Below, piece by piece: positions 51,601 to 60,459 of a stretch of DNA of 64,000 nt. This DNA is from Alphaproteobacteria bacterium UBA6411. Its GTDB lineage: Bacteria; Pseudomonadota; Alphaproteobacteria; CAAGCB01; CAG-977. Made by a program: the position numbers and the translations under genes. Position 1 is the first letter of the stretch, and each line of letters opens with the position of its first letter. Below the pieces are notes generated by a model. That model was not told where the DNA came from. It made no database searches and saw only the letters and a list, made by a program, of their open reading frames with translations. The stretch is from contig DJPN01000021.1 of the NCBI GenBank assembly GCA_002438565.1, positions 65,535 through 129,534 of the forward strand. The letters are read 5' to 3'.

Positions 51601-54547
51601 CCAAACCGGAAAGCTTTGAATTGACGGTCATGCCGTTTTGGTTCAAAGACAGAACGCCCGCGCCCGTAAACAGGCTGCTGCCGTCCGCGCCGACGGCATC
51701 CTGCGCCAAAGTCAAAGTTGCCCCGCCGTTGATTGAAACAGCGGAATTTGCCGCCAAATCCAGTTTCTTTAGCGCATTATTGCCCGCGAATGTCGCTTTT
51801 GCGCCATTCGACAAAGACAGCGCGTTCGTTTGCACCGCATTTGCGGCAAACGTTCCCGTCCCCGCCAAAATCAAGGTATCCCCCGTAAACGCCGCGCCGT
51901 TTGCCGTCGAAAGCGTTCCCGAAACGGTCAGCGTTTTCGCGATGTTGATTTTAGCGTTTTCCAAAGCGCTCAAATCCTTGACAGCGGAAGTGTCCGTCAG
52001 CGAAACGTTTCCGCCCGTCGTCAGCCGCAAAGCGCCGTTCGCCGCGAAAGTTCCGCCGTCCGTCAGCGACAAAACGCCGCCGCCCGACACCGTTCCGCCG
52101 TTGACGGTCAATCCGTCTGCCACATTCAGCGTGCCGTTGACCGTCAAGTTTCCGCCCGTCAAGGTCAGTCCGTTCGACACGCTCAGAGTGCCGTTGTTGA
52201 CGGCCATGTCCGCCGTTCCGGAAATCGTGCCAACGGTCGACGTTTGCCCGTAATTGAAATCGACTTTTCCCGAAAATTCCAGTTCACCCAAATCCTTGAC
52301 CTGCCCGCCGAACGTTGACGCTCCGGTCAAGCTCAGCTTCCCTTTGCCGGTAACAACGTTTTTCCCCGCCGTCGTGATTTCTTTCAACTCCAACGTTTTA
52401 CCCTTGGCAATGCTCAAAGTGCCGCCTTCCACCGTTCCGAACTTGACCGCGCCAATGCCGATTGTTCCCGAAATCGTCGCCGTTCCCGTGCCGATTTCCA
52501 GCGTTCCCAATCGGTTGATAAGGTTGTTGCCGCCGAAGTTGACGCTGGTATTGTCGACCAGCCGTAGAGTACCCTCGCCGCCGATGCTACCCGTCCCGGA
52601 AATAATGTCCGTCACATCGTCCTTGCCGCTGGCATCCAAAGCCAGCGTCCCGCCCAAAGCGATGTCGATGTTGCCGTCCGTTCCCGTTCCGAATGTCAAG
52701 CTTTTAACCGTTAAAACACCGGCGTTCAGCGTCAAGTTTGTTTTGTTGCTTCCCGTAAAAACCAGCTTGTCCAGCGTGGCGTCGCCCGTCTGGCCTGCGT
52801 AATTCAGCATAACTTCCTTGGCCGAACCGTCGATTTGCAAAGTGCCGAAATTGTCGAATTTGCCGTTAAACGTTGACAAAGTCCCCGTTACTTTCAGCGT
52901 TCCCTTGCCTTTAAAAGTGGAAGCCGTGGCGGTATTGCCCAAAACTTCCCCGCTGTTCAGAATCAGCGTTCCCTTTTCGGCGATATTGAATTCCGATCCC
53001 AGCGCCGCAGAAATTTGACCAACACTCACGGAAACGCCGTCGGCAATATTGACAACCGTTTTTTGGGATTCGTTCGCTTGCCCTATTTGGGCGAAACTGA
53101 ACGCCGAATCCCCTTTGTTAAAATTCAATGTCGCTTGCGAAGCCGACAATTCATCCAAGGTCACGCCCAGTTCTTGATTGAAATTGACAATTGTTCCTTT
53201 TTCGACGATCAAGCTGAGACGGTCGTTTTCAAATTTTTTGGAAACGCCCTGTTTGTCATTGAAATTCAGCGTCCCGCCCGTAAACTGCAAAGTGCCGTAA
53301 ACGTTTTCGGCAAAAGTGAATGACGCGTCGTTTGTAATTGTCGAATCCGCCGACAAAGTCAGCTTTGAACCGTTTTTGGCAAAATTTATCGTCCCGCTGT
53401 CAAAATTCAAGGACGACACAATCAGCTCTTGCGTGATATTGGCAACGGCTTGATTTTCCAACACCAGAGTACCCACGGTCACTTGAGCCTTGATGTCCAA
53501 TGTTCCCTTGTCTATCGTAATGTTGTCAACGGACGACTGTGCTTCAAAGGTCAAAGTCCCTTCGTGCGCGATAATCGTTCCGAAGTCGCTTAATTTTTTG
53601 AACGTGGCGTCTGCGCCATTTTGCAGGTTCAGCGTTCCTTTGCCGCTCAAAGACGAGTTTGACTCCATTATAAAATCGGACGTAACAGTCAGCGTATTGT
53701 CCTTCTCAATCGTCAGCGCCCCGCTGTCAAAATCGAACTTTTTAACGGATACGTCGGCTTTTAAATCCATTGATCCGCCGGCCAAACGCAAATTCCCCGT
53801 ATCCCATGAAATTTTGGATGAAATCGTCGTCGCACCGTCAAATGAAAGCGTTCCCGTCCCGTCCAAAAAAATGGTTTTTCCGCCCGTGCTTTCAAAGGTA
53901 ATGTTTTGTCCCTGCAAATTCAGCGTGCCGTTAATATAATACCGTCCGCCGGAAACGGACAAATCCTGCAGATATTCCCCTGTTGTCGACCTTGCGCCCG
54001 ACCCGATTGTTACCAAAACCCTGTCGTTGACAACAAATTCGCCGCCCGTCAAAGAAAAGGAACCCGTCGCGCTTCTTTTCATCAACAGTTCGCTTGTATC
54101 CGTAAAATCAAAAGTCCCACCGCTGATTCGGAAATTTCCGGCGGAAATGACATCGGCGTCTTGTTCTTCTTGGGCGTCTTTCGGCAAGAATTTAACCGTA
54201 TCGACATCCAGCCCTTTATACATTTTGATTGCGCCGCGAAATTTACCGCCCTCAATTTCAAAATCGCTGGTAATGCTCTCGTTCCCCGTAAGAGAAGTGT
54301 TGGCATATCCCCCTACCGAAACAGTCGGGGACGACCCTTCGCCGCCCGTGCGGTAACCGGCATAATCCCAAATCACACCGCCGTCGAAAGTCAAATCCGC
54401 ATTATCATAAATTTGAATACCGCCGGATTCCGCCCCGTTAAACTTATCTATTGTTTCCGCCGCATTAAACTCTCTTGCGCTCGCTTCATACGGAAGCGCT
54501 ACGGTCAAAGCGGTTGTCAGCAGCAAAAATTTTTTCAAGGCGCGCAT
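48608..54547 (-). CDS. Giant autotransporter adhesin
   Basis: 1979 residues if the third ATG (54547) is used; GGAG is 7 bp before it. A signal peptide (about 1-24, ending EASA) precedes a passenger of roughly 1500 residues made of short Gly/Thr/Asn-rich beta-helix repeats of the pattern GTGTLSFDG or GNNALKKLDL. A linker with a duplicated segment (MPSTGRAYPTYQPS occurs twice in tandem, plus a third shorter start) follows, then a C-terminal beta barrel of about 280 residues that ends in Phe (LRFMF). It is likely a surface adhesin or biofilm protein. It has no visible protease motif. Confidence 0.9.
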   Translation of the reverse strand: MRALKKFLLLTTALTVALPYEASAREFNAAETIDKFNGAESGGIQIYDNADLTFDGGVIWDYAGYRTGGEGSSPTVSVGGYANTSLTGNESITSDFEIEGGKFRGAIKMYKGLDVDTVKFLPKDAQEEQDADVISAGNFRISGGTFDFTDTSELLMKRSATGSFSLTGGEFVVNDRVLVTIGSGARSTTGEYLQDLSVSGGRYYINGTLNLQGQNITFESTGGKTIFLDGTGTLSFDGATTISSKISWDTGNLRLAGGSMDLKADVSVKKFDFDSGALTIEKDNTLTVTSDFIMESNSSLSGKGTLNLQNGADATFKKLSDFGTIIAHEGTLTFEAQSSVDNITIDKGTLDIKAQVTVGTLVLENQAVANITQELIVSSLNFDSGTINFAKNGSKLTLSADSTITNDASFTFAENVYGTLQFTGGTLNFNDKQGVSKKFENDRLSLIVEKGTIVNFNQELGVTLDELSASQATLNFNKGDSAFSFAQIGQANESQKTVVNIADGVSVSVGQISAALGSEFNIAEKGTLILNSGEVLGNTATASTFKGKGTLKVTGTLSTFNGKFDNFGTLQIDGSAKEVMLNYAGQTGDATLDKLVFTGSNKTNLTLNAGVLTVKSLTFGTGTDGNIDIALGGTLALDASGKDDVTDIISGTGSIGGEGTLRLVDNTSVNFGGNNLINRLGTLEIGTGTATISGTIGIGAVKFGTVEGGTLSIAKGKTLELKEITTAGKNVVTGKGKLSLTGASTFGGQVKDLGELEFSGKVDFNYGQTSTVGTISGTADMAVNNGTLSVSNGLTLTGGNLTVNGTLNVADGLTVNGGTVSGGGVLSLTDGGTFAANGALRLTTGGNVSLTDTSAVKDLSALENAKINIAKTLTVSGTLSTANGAAFTGDTLILAGTGTFAANAVQTNALSLSNGAKATFAGNNALKKLDLAANSAVSINGGATLTLAQDAVGADGSSLFTGAGVLSLNQNGMTVNSKLSGLGTLTVNQSATLANTAQVGTITAAGGATLTVNAAAQAGTVSIANGAGLIQNADMTVGTVSFGANSGSTLTVNKTLNITQNINAGANMVNGSGTIKLSGGANGSFATAASFASGHLIVGSGTASFTGDTTMASVAFSGNNGTLSVGQGKTLSLSTISTAASNTVTGAGTLRLNGSGSVFNAPIASLGEIYISGGSASFNKNANVDKLTFEGGSAIIENGAELSISDLVQKSGTLGTLSGGGVLKIKGGKLSTGGNRIGAVYVGSGTVDIAGNSAAGALVFESGNGTLNVETGKTLTVSDKLNVTGNLAGNGTLMLENGGAFQKTLSGFGTIATNSGVLTFTKDVAVKNVFVGNGTAYFGSNADISDSLTVGAGDVVFDGANTTIGRLSMTGAGKATFNHNATVSNGALIGGTLDIGVRNLTVTGGLEFADNSVLKLRFSAGATNDAGELRGGGFGHIDADTVKISKNARLDMTVDYGLHTAENGTTFELISGTVDSGEFSFANSRYKLEKVDCASGKGLCYNLIQASNAQEVVIIEKGSQNNQNTAAAILDGGLFNENDKLFAVAKHLDALSQKGSRAYLNALTAIAPDVSGSMTARSLQTQTQVAGMAFKRMRGLQKKMGNRSDKYRKMREMYGRSGGSPYKSRVMRTKDYYKQAGYGDMPSTGRAYPTYQPSRSTREYRSYDDMPSTGRAYPTYQPSQQKREYRSFGYEDAEPAPKVAKYRSQRQANYGAFYGVRPAIGMWAQALYNTNEYKSDSDEDGFSGDSTGVAMGLDATFADVFAVGVGYARTSSDLKTLQRTTDVSGDTFFLYGMYKPADWYLSAVLDYTKSSFDETKDVSGITVADNYDVKTTGGQLMWGYDAAAWRPEIGVRYASVSRAAHEDSVGQNIQSFSNSVFSAVAEIRKEYMLSQSENGVWLSELSAGLTYDFSRSEDSATVNLPNGASYTVTGKDMDPYGAELGASLAYILGDNWDISARYGLEARPDWLSHTLTATLRFMF

Positions 54548-54615
54548 CATCATTCTCCGTCGGTAGACGCATTTTTGCCCTATCTTAAACAGGAATGATT
54601 AAAAGAATGGAAAAA

Positions 54616-55359
54616 TCAGCCCGAAAATCGCCCCAGTAGCAAAAATTCGGTGTTGCCTTCGGCACCTTTTATCGGACTTTCGACAATGCCCGCAACCGTC
54701 CAGCCCGCGCGCGAAGAAAGCCAGTCCCGCATATCGTCGCAAACCTGTTTGTGCAAAGCGGGATCGCGGACGATTCCGCCTTCGCCCACTTGGTATTTTT
54801 CGACCTCGAACTGCGGTTTTATCAGCGCAATCAAATACGCGCCGTTCGGATCGGCGAAGCTCAACGGCACGTCCAAAACGGTGCGCAATCCGATAAAGCT
54901 CGCGTCGCAGACAATCATCCCGACGGGTTCGTGGATTTGTTCCTTGGTCAAGTATTTCGCGTTGGTGCGTTCCAAAACGACGACGCGCGAATCGACCCGC
55001 AGCTTTTGCGCCAGCTGCCCGTAACCGACATCGACGGCGTAGACTTTCTTTGCGCCGTTGTACAGCAAAACGTCCGTAAAGCCGCCCGTTGAACACCCGA
55101 CGTCCAAACAAACCAATCCCGCCGGGTCGAAACCCGATTCGCTCAATCCCTTAACCAGCTTGAAGCCCCCGCGCGACACCCACGGAATCGCCTTGCTTTT
55201 CAGCCGCAGCTGCGTTTCGGGCTTCAGCATTTCGCCCGCCTTTTCAATGCGGCGTTCGGCGGCGCAAACCTGCCCCTCCATAATTAAAGCAGCGGCTTTG
55301 GCTTGATTTTCAGCCAATCCTTGGGCAACCAGCAGCACATCGGCGCGCTGTTTTTTCAT
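54616..55359 (-). CDS. tlyA: TlyA family rRNA methyltransferase
   Basis: 247 residues from the ATG at 55359, overlapping the dxs stop as ATGA. The N-terminal S4 domain (MKKQRADVLLVAQGLAENQ to about 60) binds RNA. The FtsJ/RrmJ-like domain has VCLDVGCSTGGFTDVLL (SAM site), VVLERTNAKYL and LIKPQFEV (catalytic Lys). TlyA methylates 16S or 23S rRNA ribose, or acts as a hemolysin-annotated relative. The last gene of the xseB-ispA-dxs-tlyA run. Confidence 0.93.
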   Translation of the reverse strand: MKKQRADVLLVAQGLAENQAKAAALIMEGQVCAAERRIEKAGEMLKPETQLRLKSKAIPWVSRGGFKLVKGLSESGFDPAGLVCLDVGCSTGGFTDVLLYNGAKKVYAVDVGYGQLAQKLRVDSRVVVLERTNAKYLTKEQIHEPVGMIVCDASFIGLRTVLDVPLSFADPNGAYLIALIKPQFEVEKYQVGEGGIVRDPALHKQVCDDMRDWLSSRAGWTVAGIVESPIKGAEGNTEFLLLGRFSG

Positions 55360-57266
55360 CGCACCATTTCCAACACGCGGTCGGCAATCGAACGCGCGTC
55401 CAATCCCGCCTGTTCGTATTGCCTGTCCATGCTCGCCTGTTCGATAAAGCGGTCGGGAATCGTCAAAAAACGCACTTTCGTTTTTTCCAACAGCCCGTTG
55501 TTCGCCAGCCACGTCATCACCAAAGAACCGAATCCGCCCTCGACGCCCTCTTCAACCACGGCCAGGCCTTGATGCCCCTCCGCCAGTTCGCGCAGCAGCT
55601 TTTCGTCAAACGGCTTGGCAAAACGCGCGTCGGCAACGGTTGCGGAAACGCCCTCCAGCGCCAGCATATCCGCCGCGGCAAGGCACGCTTCCAACCGCGT
55701 CCCAAGGCTTAAAATCGCGACGCGGTTGCCCTCGCGCACGATACGTCCTTTGCCGATTTCCAACGGCTGCGGGTCGTCAAGCAGTTCGAACAGACTGCCC
55801 GACCCGCGCGGATAGCGCACGGCGGACGGACGGTCGTTGATCTGTCCCATGGTTATCAGCATCCGTTGCAGTTCGGCTTGGTCGCTGGGCGCCATGACAA
55901 CCATATTCGGCACGGGGCACAGCATCGCCAAATCGAAAATGCCGTGATGCGTCGCGCCGTCTTCGCCGACAAAGCCCGCGCGGTCTATCGCGAAACGGAC
56001 GGGCAGGTTTTGCAAAGCGACGTCGTGCAGCACTTGGTCGTACGCGCGCTGCAAAAAGCTGGAATACAAAGCGACGAAAGGCTTAACGCCCTCGCACGCC
56101 AATCCCGCCGCGAACGTTACCGCGTGCTGTTCGGCAATGCCCACATCGAAAAACCGTTCGGGGTAATGTTCCGCAAAAGCGTCCAGTCCCGTCCCCGACG
56201 GCATCGCCGCCGTAATCGCCGCTATGCTTTTATCCTGTTCCGCCATTTTCAACAAAGTTTGCGAAAACGCTTCGGTATACGTCGGCTTGTTGTTCTTTTT
56301 CGGCGCGAATTCCCCCGTTTCAATGTCAAAGCACGACACGCCGTGATACTTGGACGGCGCTTTTTCGGCGGGTGCATAGCCGTGTCCCTTTTTGGTCACA
56401 ACGTGAACCAGAATCGGGTAATCTTCGGGCGCGTCGCGGATGTTGGTCAAAATCGGAATCAACTGGTCAAAGCTGTGTCCGTCAATCGGTCCGATATAGT
56501 ACAGCCCCATTTCCTCGAACAGCGTGCCGCCCGTTACAAAACCTTTGGCGTGGTGTTCGACTTTCAGCGCCGCGCGCTTGACAAACTGAGGCAGACGGTC
56601 GGAAATGTCCAAAGCGACCTGACGCAGAGTCATATACTGCTTGGACGACAGGATTTGCGACAAATGGTGGCTGAGCGCGCCGACGGGACGCGCAATCGAC
56701 ATGTCGTTGTCGTTTAAAATGACAATCATGCGGCGGTTGGTGTCGCCCGCGTTGTTCAGTGCTTCAAAGACCATGCCCGCGCTCATCGAGCCGTCGCCGA
56801 TGACGCTGATGACGTTGTTTTTTCGCCCCTGCAAATCGCGTCCCGCCGCCATGCCGACCGCCGCCGAAACGGACGTCGAGCTGTGTCCCGCGCCGAACGG
56901 GTCGTACACGCTTTCGGAACGTTTGGTAAAGCCGGACAAGCCGCCCTCACGCCGCAAACCGTCAAAGCGGTCTTTGCGTCCCGTCAGCAGCTTGTGGGCG
57001 TAGCATTGATGCCCGACGTCCCAAATCAGTTTGTCGTCGGGGGTATTGAAAACATAATGAAGCGCAATCGCCAGTTCGACAACACCCAAGCTCGCGCCCA
57101 GATGTCCGCCGTTTTTGGAAACAACGCGGATGATTTCATCGCGGATTTCCTGCGCCAGTTCGGGCAGCCGTTCCGTCGGTAAAGCGCGCAAATCGACAGG
57201 GGACGCGATTTTATCCAAAAGCGACGTTTCGGATTGACCCCCGTCCGCCTTTTTTTTGAAACTCAT
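55356..57266 (-). CDS. dxs: 1-deoxy-D-xylulose-5-phosphate synthase Dxs
   Basis: 636 residues from the ATG at 57266, which overlaps the ispA stop as ATGA. TPP-dependent transketolase fold: GGHLGASLGVVELAIALHY, IGDGSMSAGMVFEALNNAG with the TPP-Mg site, a transketolase-type GIAEQHAVTFAAGLA and DRAGFVGEDGATHHG. It commits pyruvate and glyceraldehyde 3-phosphate to the non-mevalonate isoprenoid pathway. Coupled with ispA. Confidence 0.97.
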   Translation of the reverse strand: MSFKKKADGGQSETSLLDKIASPVDLRALPTERLPELAQEIRDEIIRVVSKNGGHLGASLGVVELAIALHYVFNTPDDKLIWDVGHQCYAHKLLTGRKDRFDGLRREGGLSGFTKRSESVYDPFGAGHSSTSVSAAVGMAAGRDLQGRKNNVISVIGDGSMSAGMVFEALNNAGDTNRRMIVILNDNDMSIARPVGALSHHLSQILSSKQYMTLRQVALDISDRLPQFVKRAALKVEHHAKGFVTGGTLFEEMGLYYIGPIDGHSFDQLIPILTNIRDAPEDYPILVHVVTKKGHGYAPAEKAPSKYHGVSCFDIETGEFAPKKNNKPTYTEAFSQTLLKMAEQDKSIAAITAAMPSGTGLDAFAEHYPERFFDVGIAEQHAVTFAAGLACEGVKPFVALYSSFLQRAYDQVLHDVALQNLPVRFAIDRAGFVGEDGATHHGIFDLAMLCPVPNMVVMAPSDQAELQRMLITMGQINDRPSAVRYPRGSGSLFELLDDPQPLEIGKGRIVREGNRVAILSLGTRLEACLAAADMLALEGVSATVADARFAKPFDEKLLRELAEGHQGLAVVEEGVEGGFGSLVMTWLANNGLLEKTKVRFLTIPDRFIEQASMDRQYEQAGLDARSIADRVLEMVR

Positions 57267-58153
57267 GCCTTGCGTTCCACGATAAAGCGCGCCAAATCGC
57301 GCAAACAATCGGCTTTTTCGTCAAAACATTCCAAAGACGCAATCGCTTGATACGACAGGGCGTTCGCCTGTTCTTTCGCCTGTTCCAATCCCAGCAGGGA
57401 AATAAAGGTCGCCTTGTGCGCGTCCAAATCCTTGCGCACCGCCTTGCCCATGGATTCGGCGTCGCCTTCGACGTCCAGAATGTCATCCGCAATTTGGAAA
57501 GCCAGCCCGATATCGCGCGCATACGCTTTCAGCACCTGCCGCTGTTCATAGCCCGCTTTGCCCATAATCGCGCCCGCTTCGCACGCGTAAGCGAACAAAC
57601 GTCCCGTTTTCATCTGCTGCAAACGGATGATTTCGGGCAAATCCATATCGTCCATGTGTTCCGCCAGAATGTCCAGCATCTGACCGCCGATCATGCCGCT
57701 CATCCCCGCGGCTTTGGACAATTCCGCAACCAGCTGGCAGCGAACGGCGGGCTCAAACAGGCAATCGTCGCTGGCAATCACGCCGAACGCGCGGGTCAGC
57801 AAAGCGTCGCCCGCCAAAATCGCGGTCGCTTCGTCGAATTTTTTGTGGCAGGTCGGCTGTCCGCGGCGCATGTCGTCGTTGTCCATCGCGGGCAAATCGT
57901 CGTGAATCAAAGAATAGCAATGCACCATTTCCAGCGCCACCGCAACGCGCAAAGCTTTCGCCCGTTCAACGCCGAACAGCCCCGCGCTCTGCATCACCAA
58001 AAACGGACGCAACGCCTTTCCGCCCGCCAGAACGGAATAGCGCATGGCCTCGACGACGCGTTTTTCGGGCGTCGACGGCACGGGCAGCAGGCGGTCGATT
58101 TCGGCGCGGACTTCGGCGGCGGTTTCTTTGATTTCGGCTAATAAATTCGGCAT
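57263..58153 (-). CDS. ispA: Farnesyl diphosphate synthase IspA
   Basis: 296 residues, the usual length. First Asp-rich motif LIHDDLPAMDNDDMRRG, GDALLTRAF, KTGRLFAYACEAGAI and second Asp-rich motif AFQIADDILDVEGD. It makes farnesyl diphosphate for undecaprenyl and quinone synthesis. It lies between xseB and dxs, 4 bp after xseB, in the common alphaproteobacterial order. Confidence 0.96.
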   Translation of the reverse strand: MPNLLAEIKETAAEVRAEIDRLLPVPSTPEKRVVEAMRYSVLAGGKALRPFLVMQSAGLFGVERAKALRVAVALEMVHCYSLIHDDLPAMDNDDMRRGQPTCHKKFDEATAILAGDALLTRAFGVIASDDCLFEPAVRCQLVAELSKAAGMSGMIGGQMLDILAEHMDDMDLPEIIRLQQMKTGRLFAYACEAGAIMGKAGYEQRQVLKAYARDIGLAFQIADDILDVEGDAESMGKAVRKDLDAHKATFISLLGLEQAKEQANALSYQAIASLECFDEKADCLRDLARFIVERKA

Positions 58154-58157
58154 AGTT

Positions 58158-58403
58158 TTACTCCATAGGCAGAGGGGAAATTCCGGTTGCCTCCCCGTTC
58201 GGGGAAGCGGTGATTTTGTCGATTTTCAAACGCGCGTCCGCCAGTTTTTTTTCGCAGTGCTTGCGCAGCATCGTGCCCTGTTCGTAACAAGCAATGGCAT
58301 CATCCAGCTTGACCTTGCCCGTTTCCATGCGGCGCACGATTTCCTCCAAAGCGGCCAAAGCCTCTTCAAAGCTCATCTGTTCAACGGTCGCGTTATCAAT
58401 CAT
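58158..58403 (-). CDS. xseB: Exodeoxyribonuclease VII small subunit
   Basis: 81 residues. SFEEALAALEEIVRRMETGKVKLDD and ACYEQGTMLRKHCEKKLADARLKI are the family core. It forms the nuclease with XseA, encoded elsewhere. First of the xseB-ispA-dxs-tlyA operon. Confidence 0.95.
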   Translation of the reverse strand: MIDNATVEQMSFEEALAALEEIVRRMETGKVKLDDAIACYEQGTMLRKHCEKKLADARLKIDKITASPNGEATGISPLPME

Positions 58404-58463
58404 CGATTATAATCCTTTTGCTTGATTGTAATCCCACCCAAGGGGGGTAGGTCAAAGACTTTT

Positions 58464-59462
58464 TTAAACAATATCCTTTTTTTGCGACAAAGCGAAAACT
58501 TCGGGCGGTTTGATGCCCTTTTTCCACAACTTGCGCTCACGATACAGTTTTATCCACATATCCTTTGAATCCGGCCAGCGTTTATGCACCCACAGCCATT
58601 GTTCGGGTTTCAGCCGTATCCAGTTTTCGACGATTTTGTTCGCTTTGGTCATATAGGCTTCAACATCTTTTTCCATGTCGCCCGTTCTTTCAATCGTCAG
58701 CAGCGGCTCGGGAGTCAAACGGAAATGCGCGCCTTTCAGCCGTTCGCACCGCATCGGCAAAGCGGGATAATCGTATTTCAGAACCAGCTTTGCCAAAGAC
58801 GGCGTCGTTTTGACGGGAAAGCCGAAGAAATCCACCCAAATTCCTTCGTTCATCTTTTGGTCGATAAGCAGCGCGAAATGCCCGCCTTTGCGCATTTCGG
58901 ACACGATTTGGCGGAAACCGCTTGTGCCTTTTTGCACCAAATCGCCCTTGATTTTCAGACGGAAATAGCGAAAAGCCCATTCGACGTAAGGGTTGTTCGC
59001 CCCGCGGTAAACGCGGTGCAAAGGCATATTCAGCTTGCATCCCAAAACGGACGCGATTTCCCAGTTGCCGATATGGGCGGAAAACAAAATGCCCGCCTTT
59101 CCGTCATCGCGCATTTGAACGCTTTTTTCATAATCGACAAATTCGATTCTGTCGTCGTAATGCGAACACAAACGGCGCAAATGCGGATATTCGGCAAACG
59201 TTCTGACCAGATTGTCCCACATCCCCACGACTATCGCGTCGATTTCGGCAACCGTTTTTTCGGGAAACGCTTTCATCAGGTTATAGCGCGCAACCCACGA
59301 CACTTTCAGCTTCGGGCCGATTTTGCGCCCCAGAAAACCGCCGACGCCCGACGCCCAATCCAGCGGCATCAGCCGGAACACAACGCAGAAAAACACCATT
59401 CCGACAAATTCGATCGGATAGCGAACAGTCATATTGAACAAATGTTTTAGCCGCCGCACCAA
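58464..59462 (-). CDS. Lipid A acyltransferase-like protein (LpxL/HtrB family)
   Basis: Up to 332 residues; the likely start is a GTG or TTG at 59459-59462 after GGAAAG, with an ATG at 59432 as an alternative. An N-terminal membrane segment (YPIEFVGMVFFCVVFRLMP) is followed by acyltransferase motifs: FSAHIGNWEIASVLG with the catalytic His-x4-Glu-like pair, FALLIDQKMNEGIWVDFFG, and WLWVHKRWP near the end. It probably adds a secondary acyl chain to lipid A. It follows lpxK by one base. Confidence 0.88.
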   Translation of the reverse strand: MVRRLKHLFNMTVRYPIEFVGMVFFCVVFRLMPLDWASGVGGFLGRKIGPKLKVSWVARYNLMKAFPEKTVAEIDAIVVGMWDNLVRTFAEYPHLRRLCSHYDDRIEFVDYEKSVQMRDDGKAGILFSAHIGNWEIASVLGCKLNMPLHRVYRGANNPYVEWAFRYFRLKIKGDLVQKGTSGFRQIVSEMRKGGHFALLIDQKMNEGIWVDFFGFPVKTTPSLAKLVLKYDYPALPMRCERLKGAHFRLTPEPLLTIERTGDMEKDVEAYMTKANKIVENWIRLKPEQWLWVHKRWPDSKDMWIKLYRERKLWKKGIKPPEVFALSQKKDIV

Positions 59463-59463
59463 A

Positions 59464-60459
59464 TCAATCTTTCCTGTTCAAAAAACGGGACAACAATCCG
59501 CACAGCACGTCCGGCGTATCCCAAACGGTGTACGCTTCCACAATGCGGATTTCCGGCAAAAAGCGTTTGGGAACGCGCACGGCGTCTTTGGCCGTCGTCA
59601 CCAAAACGGCGTTTTGTTCGCGCGCCATATCCGCCAGCTTTATCAAATCGTCGTCCGTATACGGATAATGATCCGAAAACGCCTGCGTTCCGACAACATC
59701 GCATCCGTAGTCTTTAAGCATGTCAAAAAACTTGGCAGGCAATCCTATTCCCGCAAAAGCGAACAGTTTTTTGCCCAACAGCGGCTGAATGATTTTTTGA
59801 TCCTGCTCGATATGCACGGCGGCAAACGGCAAAGCGGGAAAATCCGCGGCTATTTTTTCCTTGACGCCCGCCAAATCCTTGCCGACGACAATAAAAGCAT
59901 TCGCGCGCGCCAATCCGTCCGCCAACGGTTCGCGCAGCGGCCCCGCAGGAAACACTTTGCCGTTGCCGCAGCCGTACCGCCCGTCAAACACGGCGAACGA
60001 CAAATCCTTTTCCAGCTTCGGATTTTGGAATCCGTCATCCATAATAATGACTTCCGCGCCGATTTTTTCAGCAAAAGCAGCGCCTTTCGCACGATCGGCA
60101 TTAACAACCGTCGGAGCGACGCGCGCCAAAATCATCGCTTCATCGCCGACGTCCAGCGCCGTATGCTTGTCCAAATCGACCAAGCATTTCTTCAATCCGC
60201 CGCCATAGCCGCGCGTCAAAAACACGGGGCGCATGCCGTTCATTTTGAAATATTCGGCCATCGACACCGCCAAAGGCGTTTTGCCCACACCGCCCATTAC
60301 CAGATTGCCCACGCAAATCACGGGGATTTTCGCACGATACGGTTTGGCTTTTTTCATGCGGCGTTCGGTCATAAACGCATACAGTTTTCCGAACGGAGCC
60401 AACAGTTTGGACGCAACGGAATCGTTTTTTTCCCAAAAAGCCGGAGATTTAATCGGCAT
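59464..60459 (-). CDS. lpxK: Tetraacyldisaccharide 4'-kinase LpxK
   Basis: 331 residues from the ATG at 60459 (AAGGA upstream), overlapping the waaA end by 11 bp. Walker A GNLVMGGVGKTP, TRGYGGGL, DEAMILAR and IIMDDGFQNPKLEKDL are the family motifs. It phosphorylates the 4' position of the lipid A disaccharide at the inner membrane. It lies between Kdo transferase and acyltransferase genes in the lipid A cluster. Confidence 0.96.
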   Translation of the reverse strand: MPIKSPAFWEKNDSVASKLLAPFGKLYAFMTERRMKKAKPYRAKIPVICVGNLVMGGVGKTPLAVSMAEYFKMNGMRPVFLTRGYGGGLKKCLVDLDKHTALDVGDEAMILARVAPTVVNADRAKGAAFAEKIGAEVIIMDDGFQNPKLEKDLSFAVFDGRYGCGNGKVFPAGPLREPLADGLARANAFIVVGKDLAGVKEKIAADFPALPFAAVHIEQDQKIIQPLLGKKLFAFAGIGLPAKFFDMLKDYGCDVVGTQAFSDHYPYTDDDLIKLADMAREQNAVLVTTAKDAVRVPKRFLPEIRIVEAYTVWDTPDVLCGLLSRFLNRKD

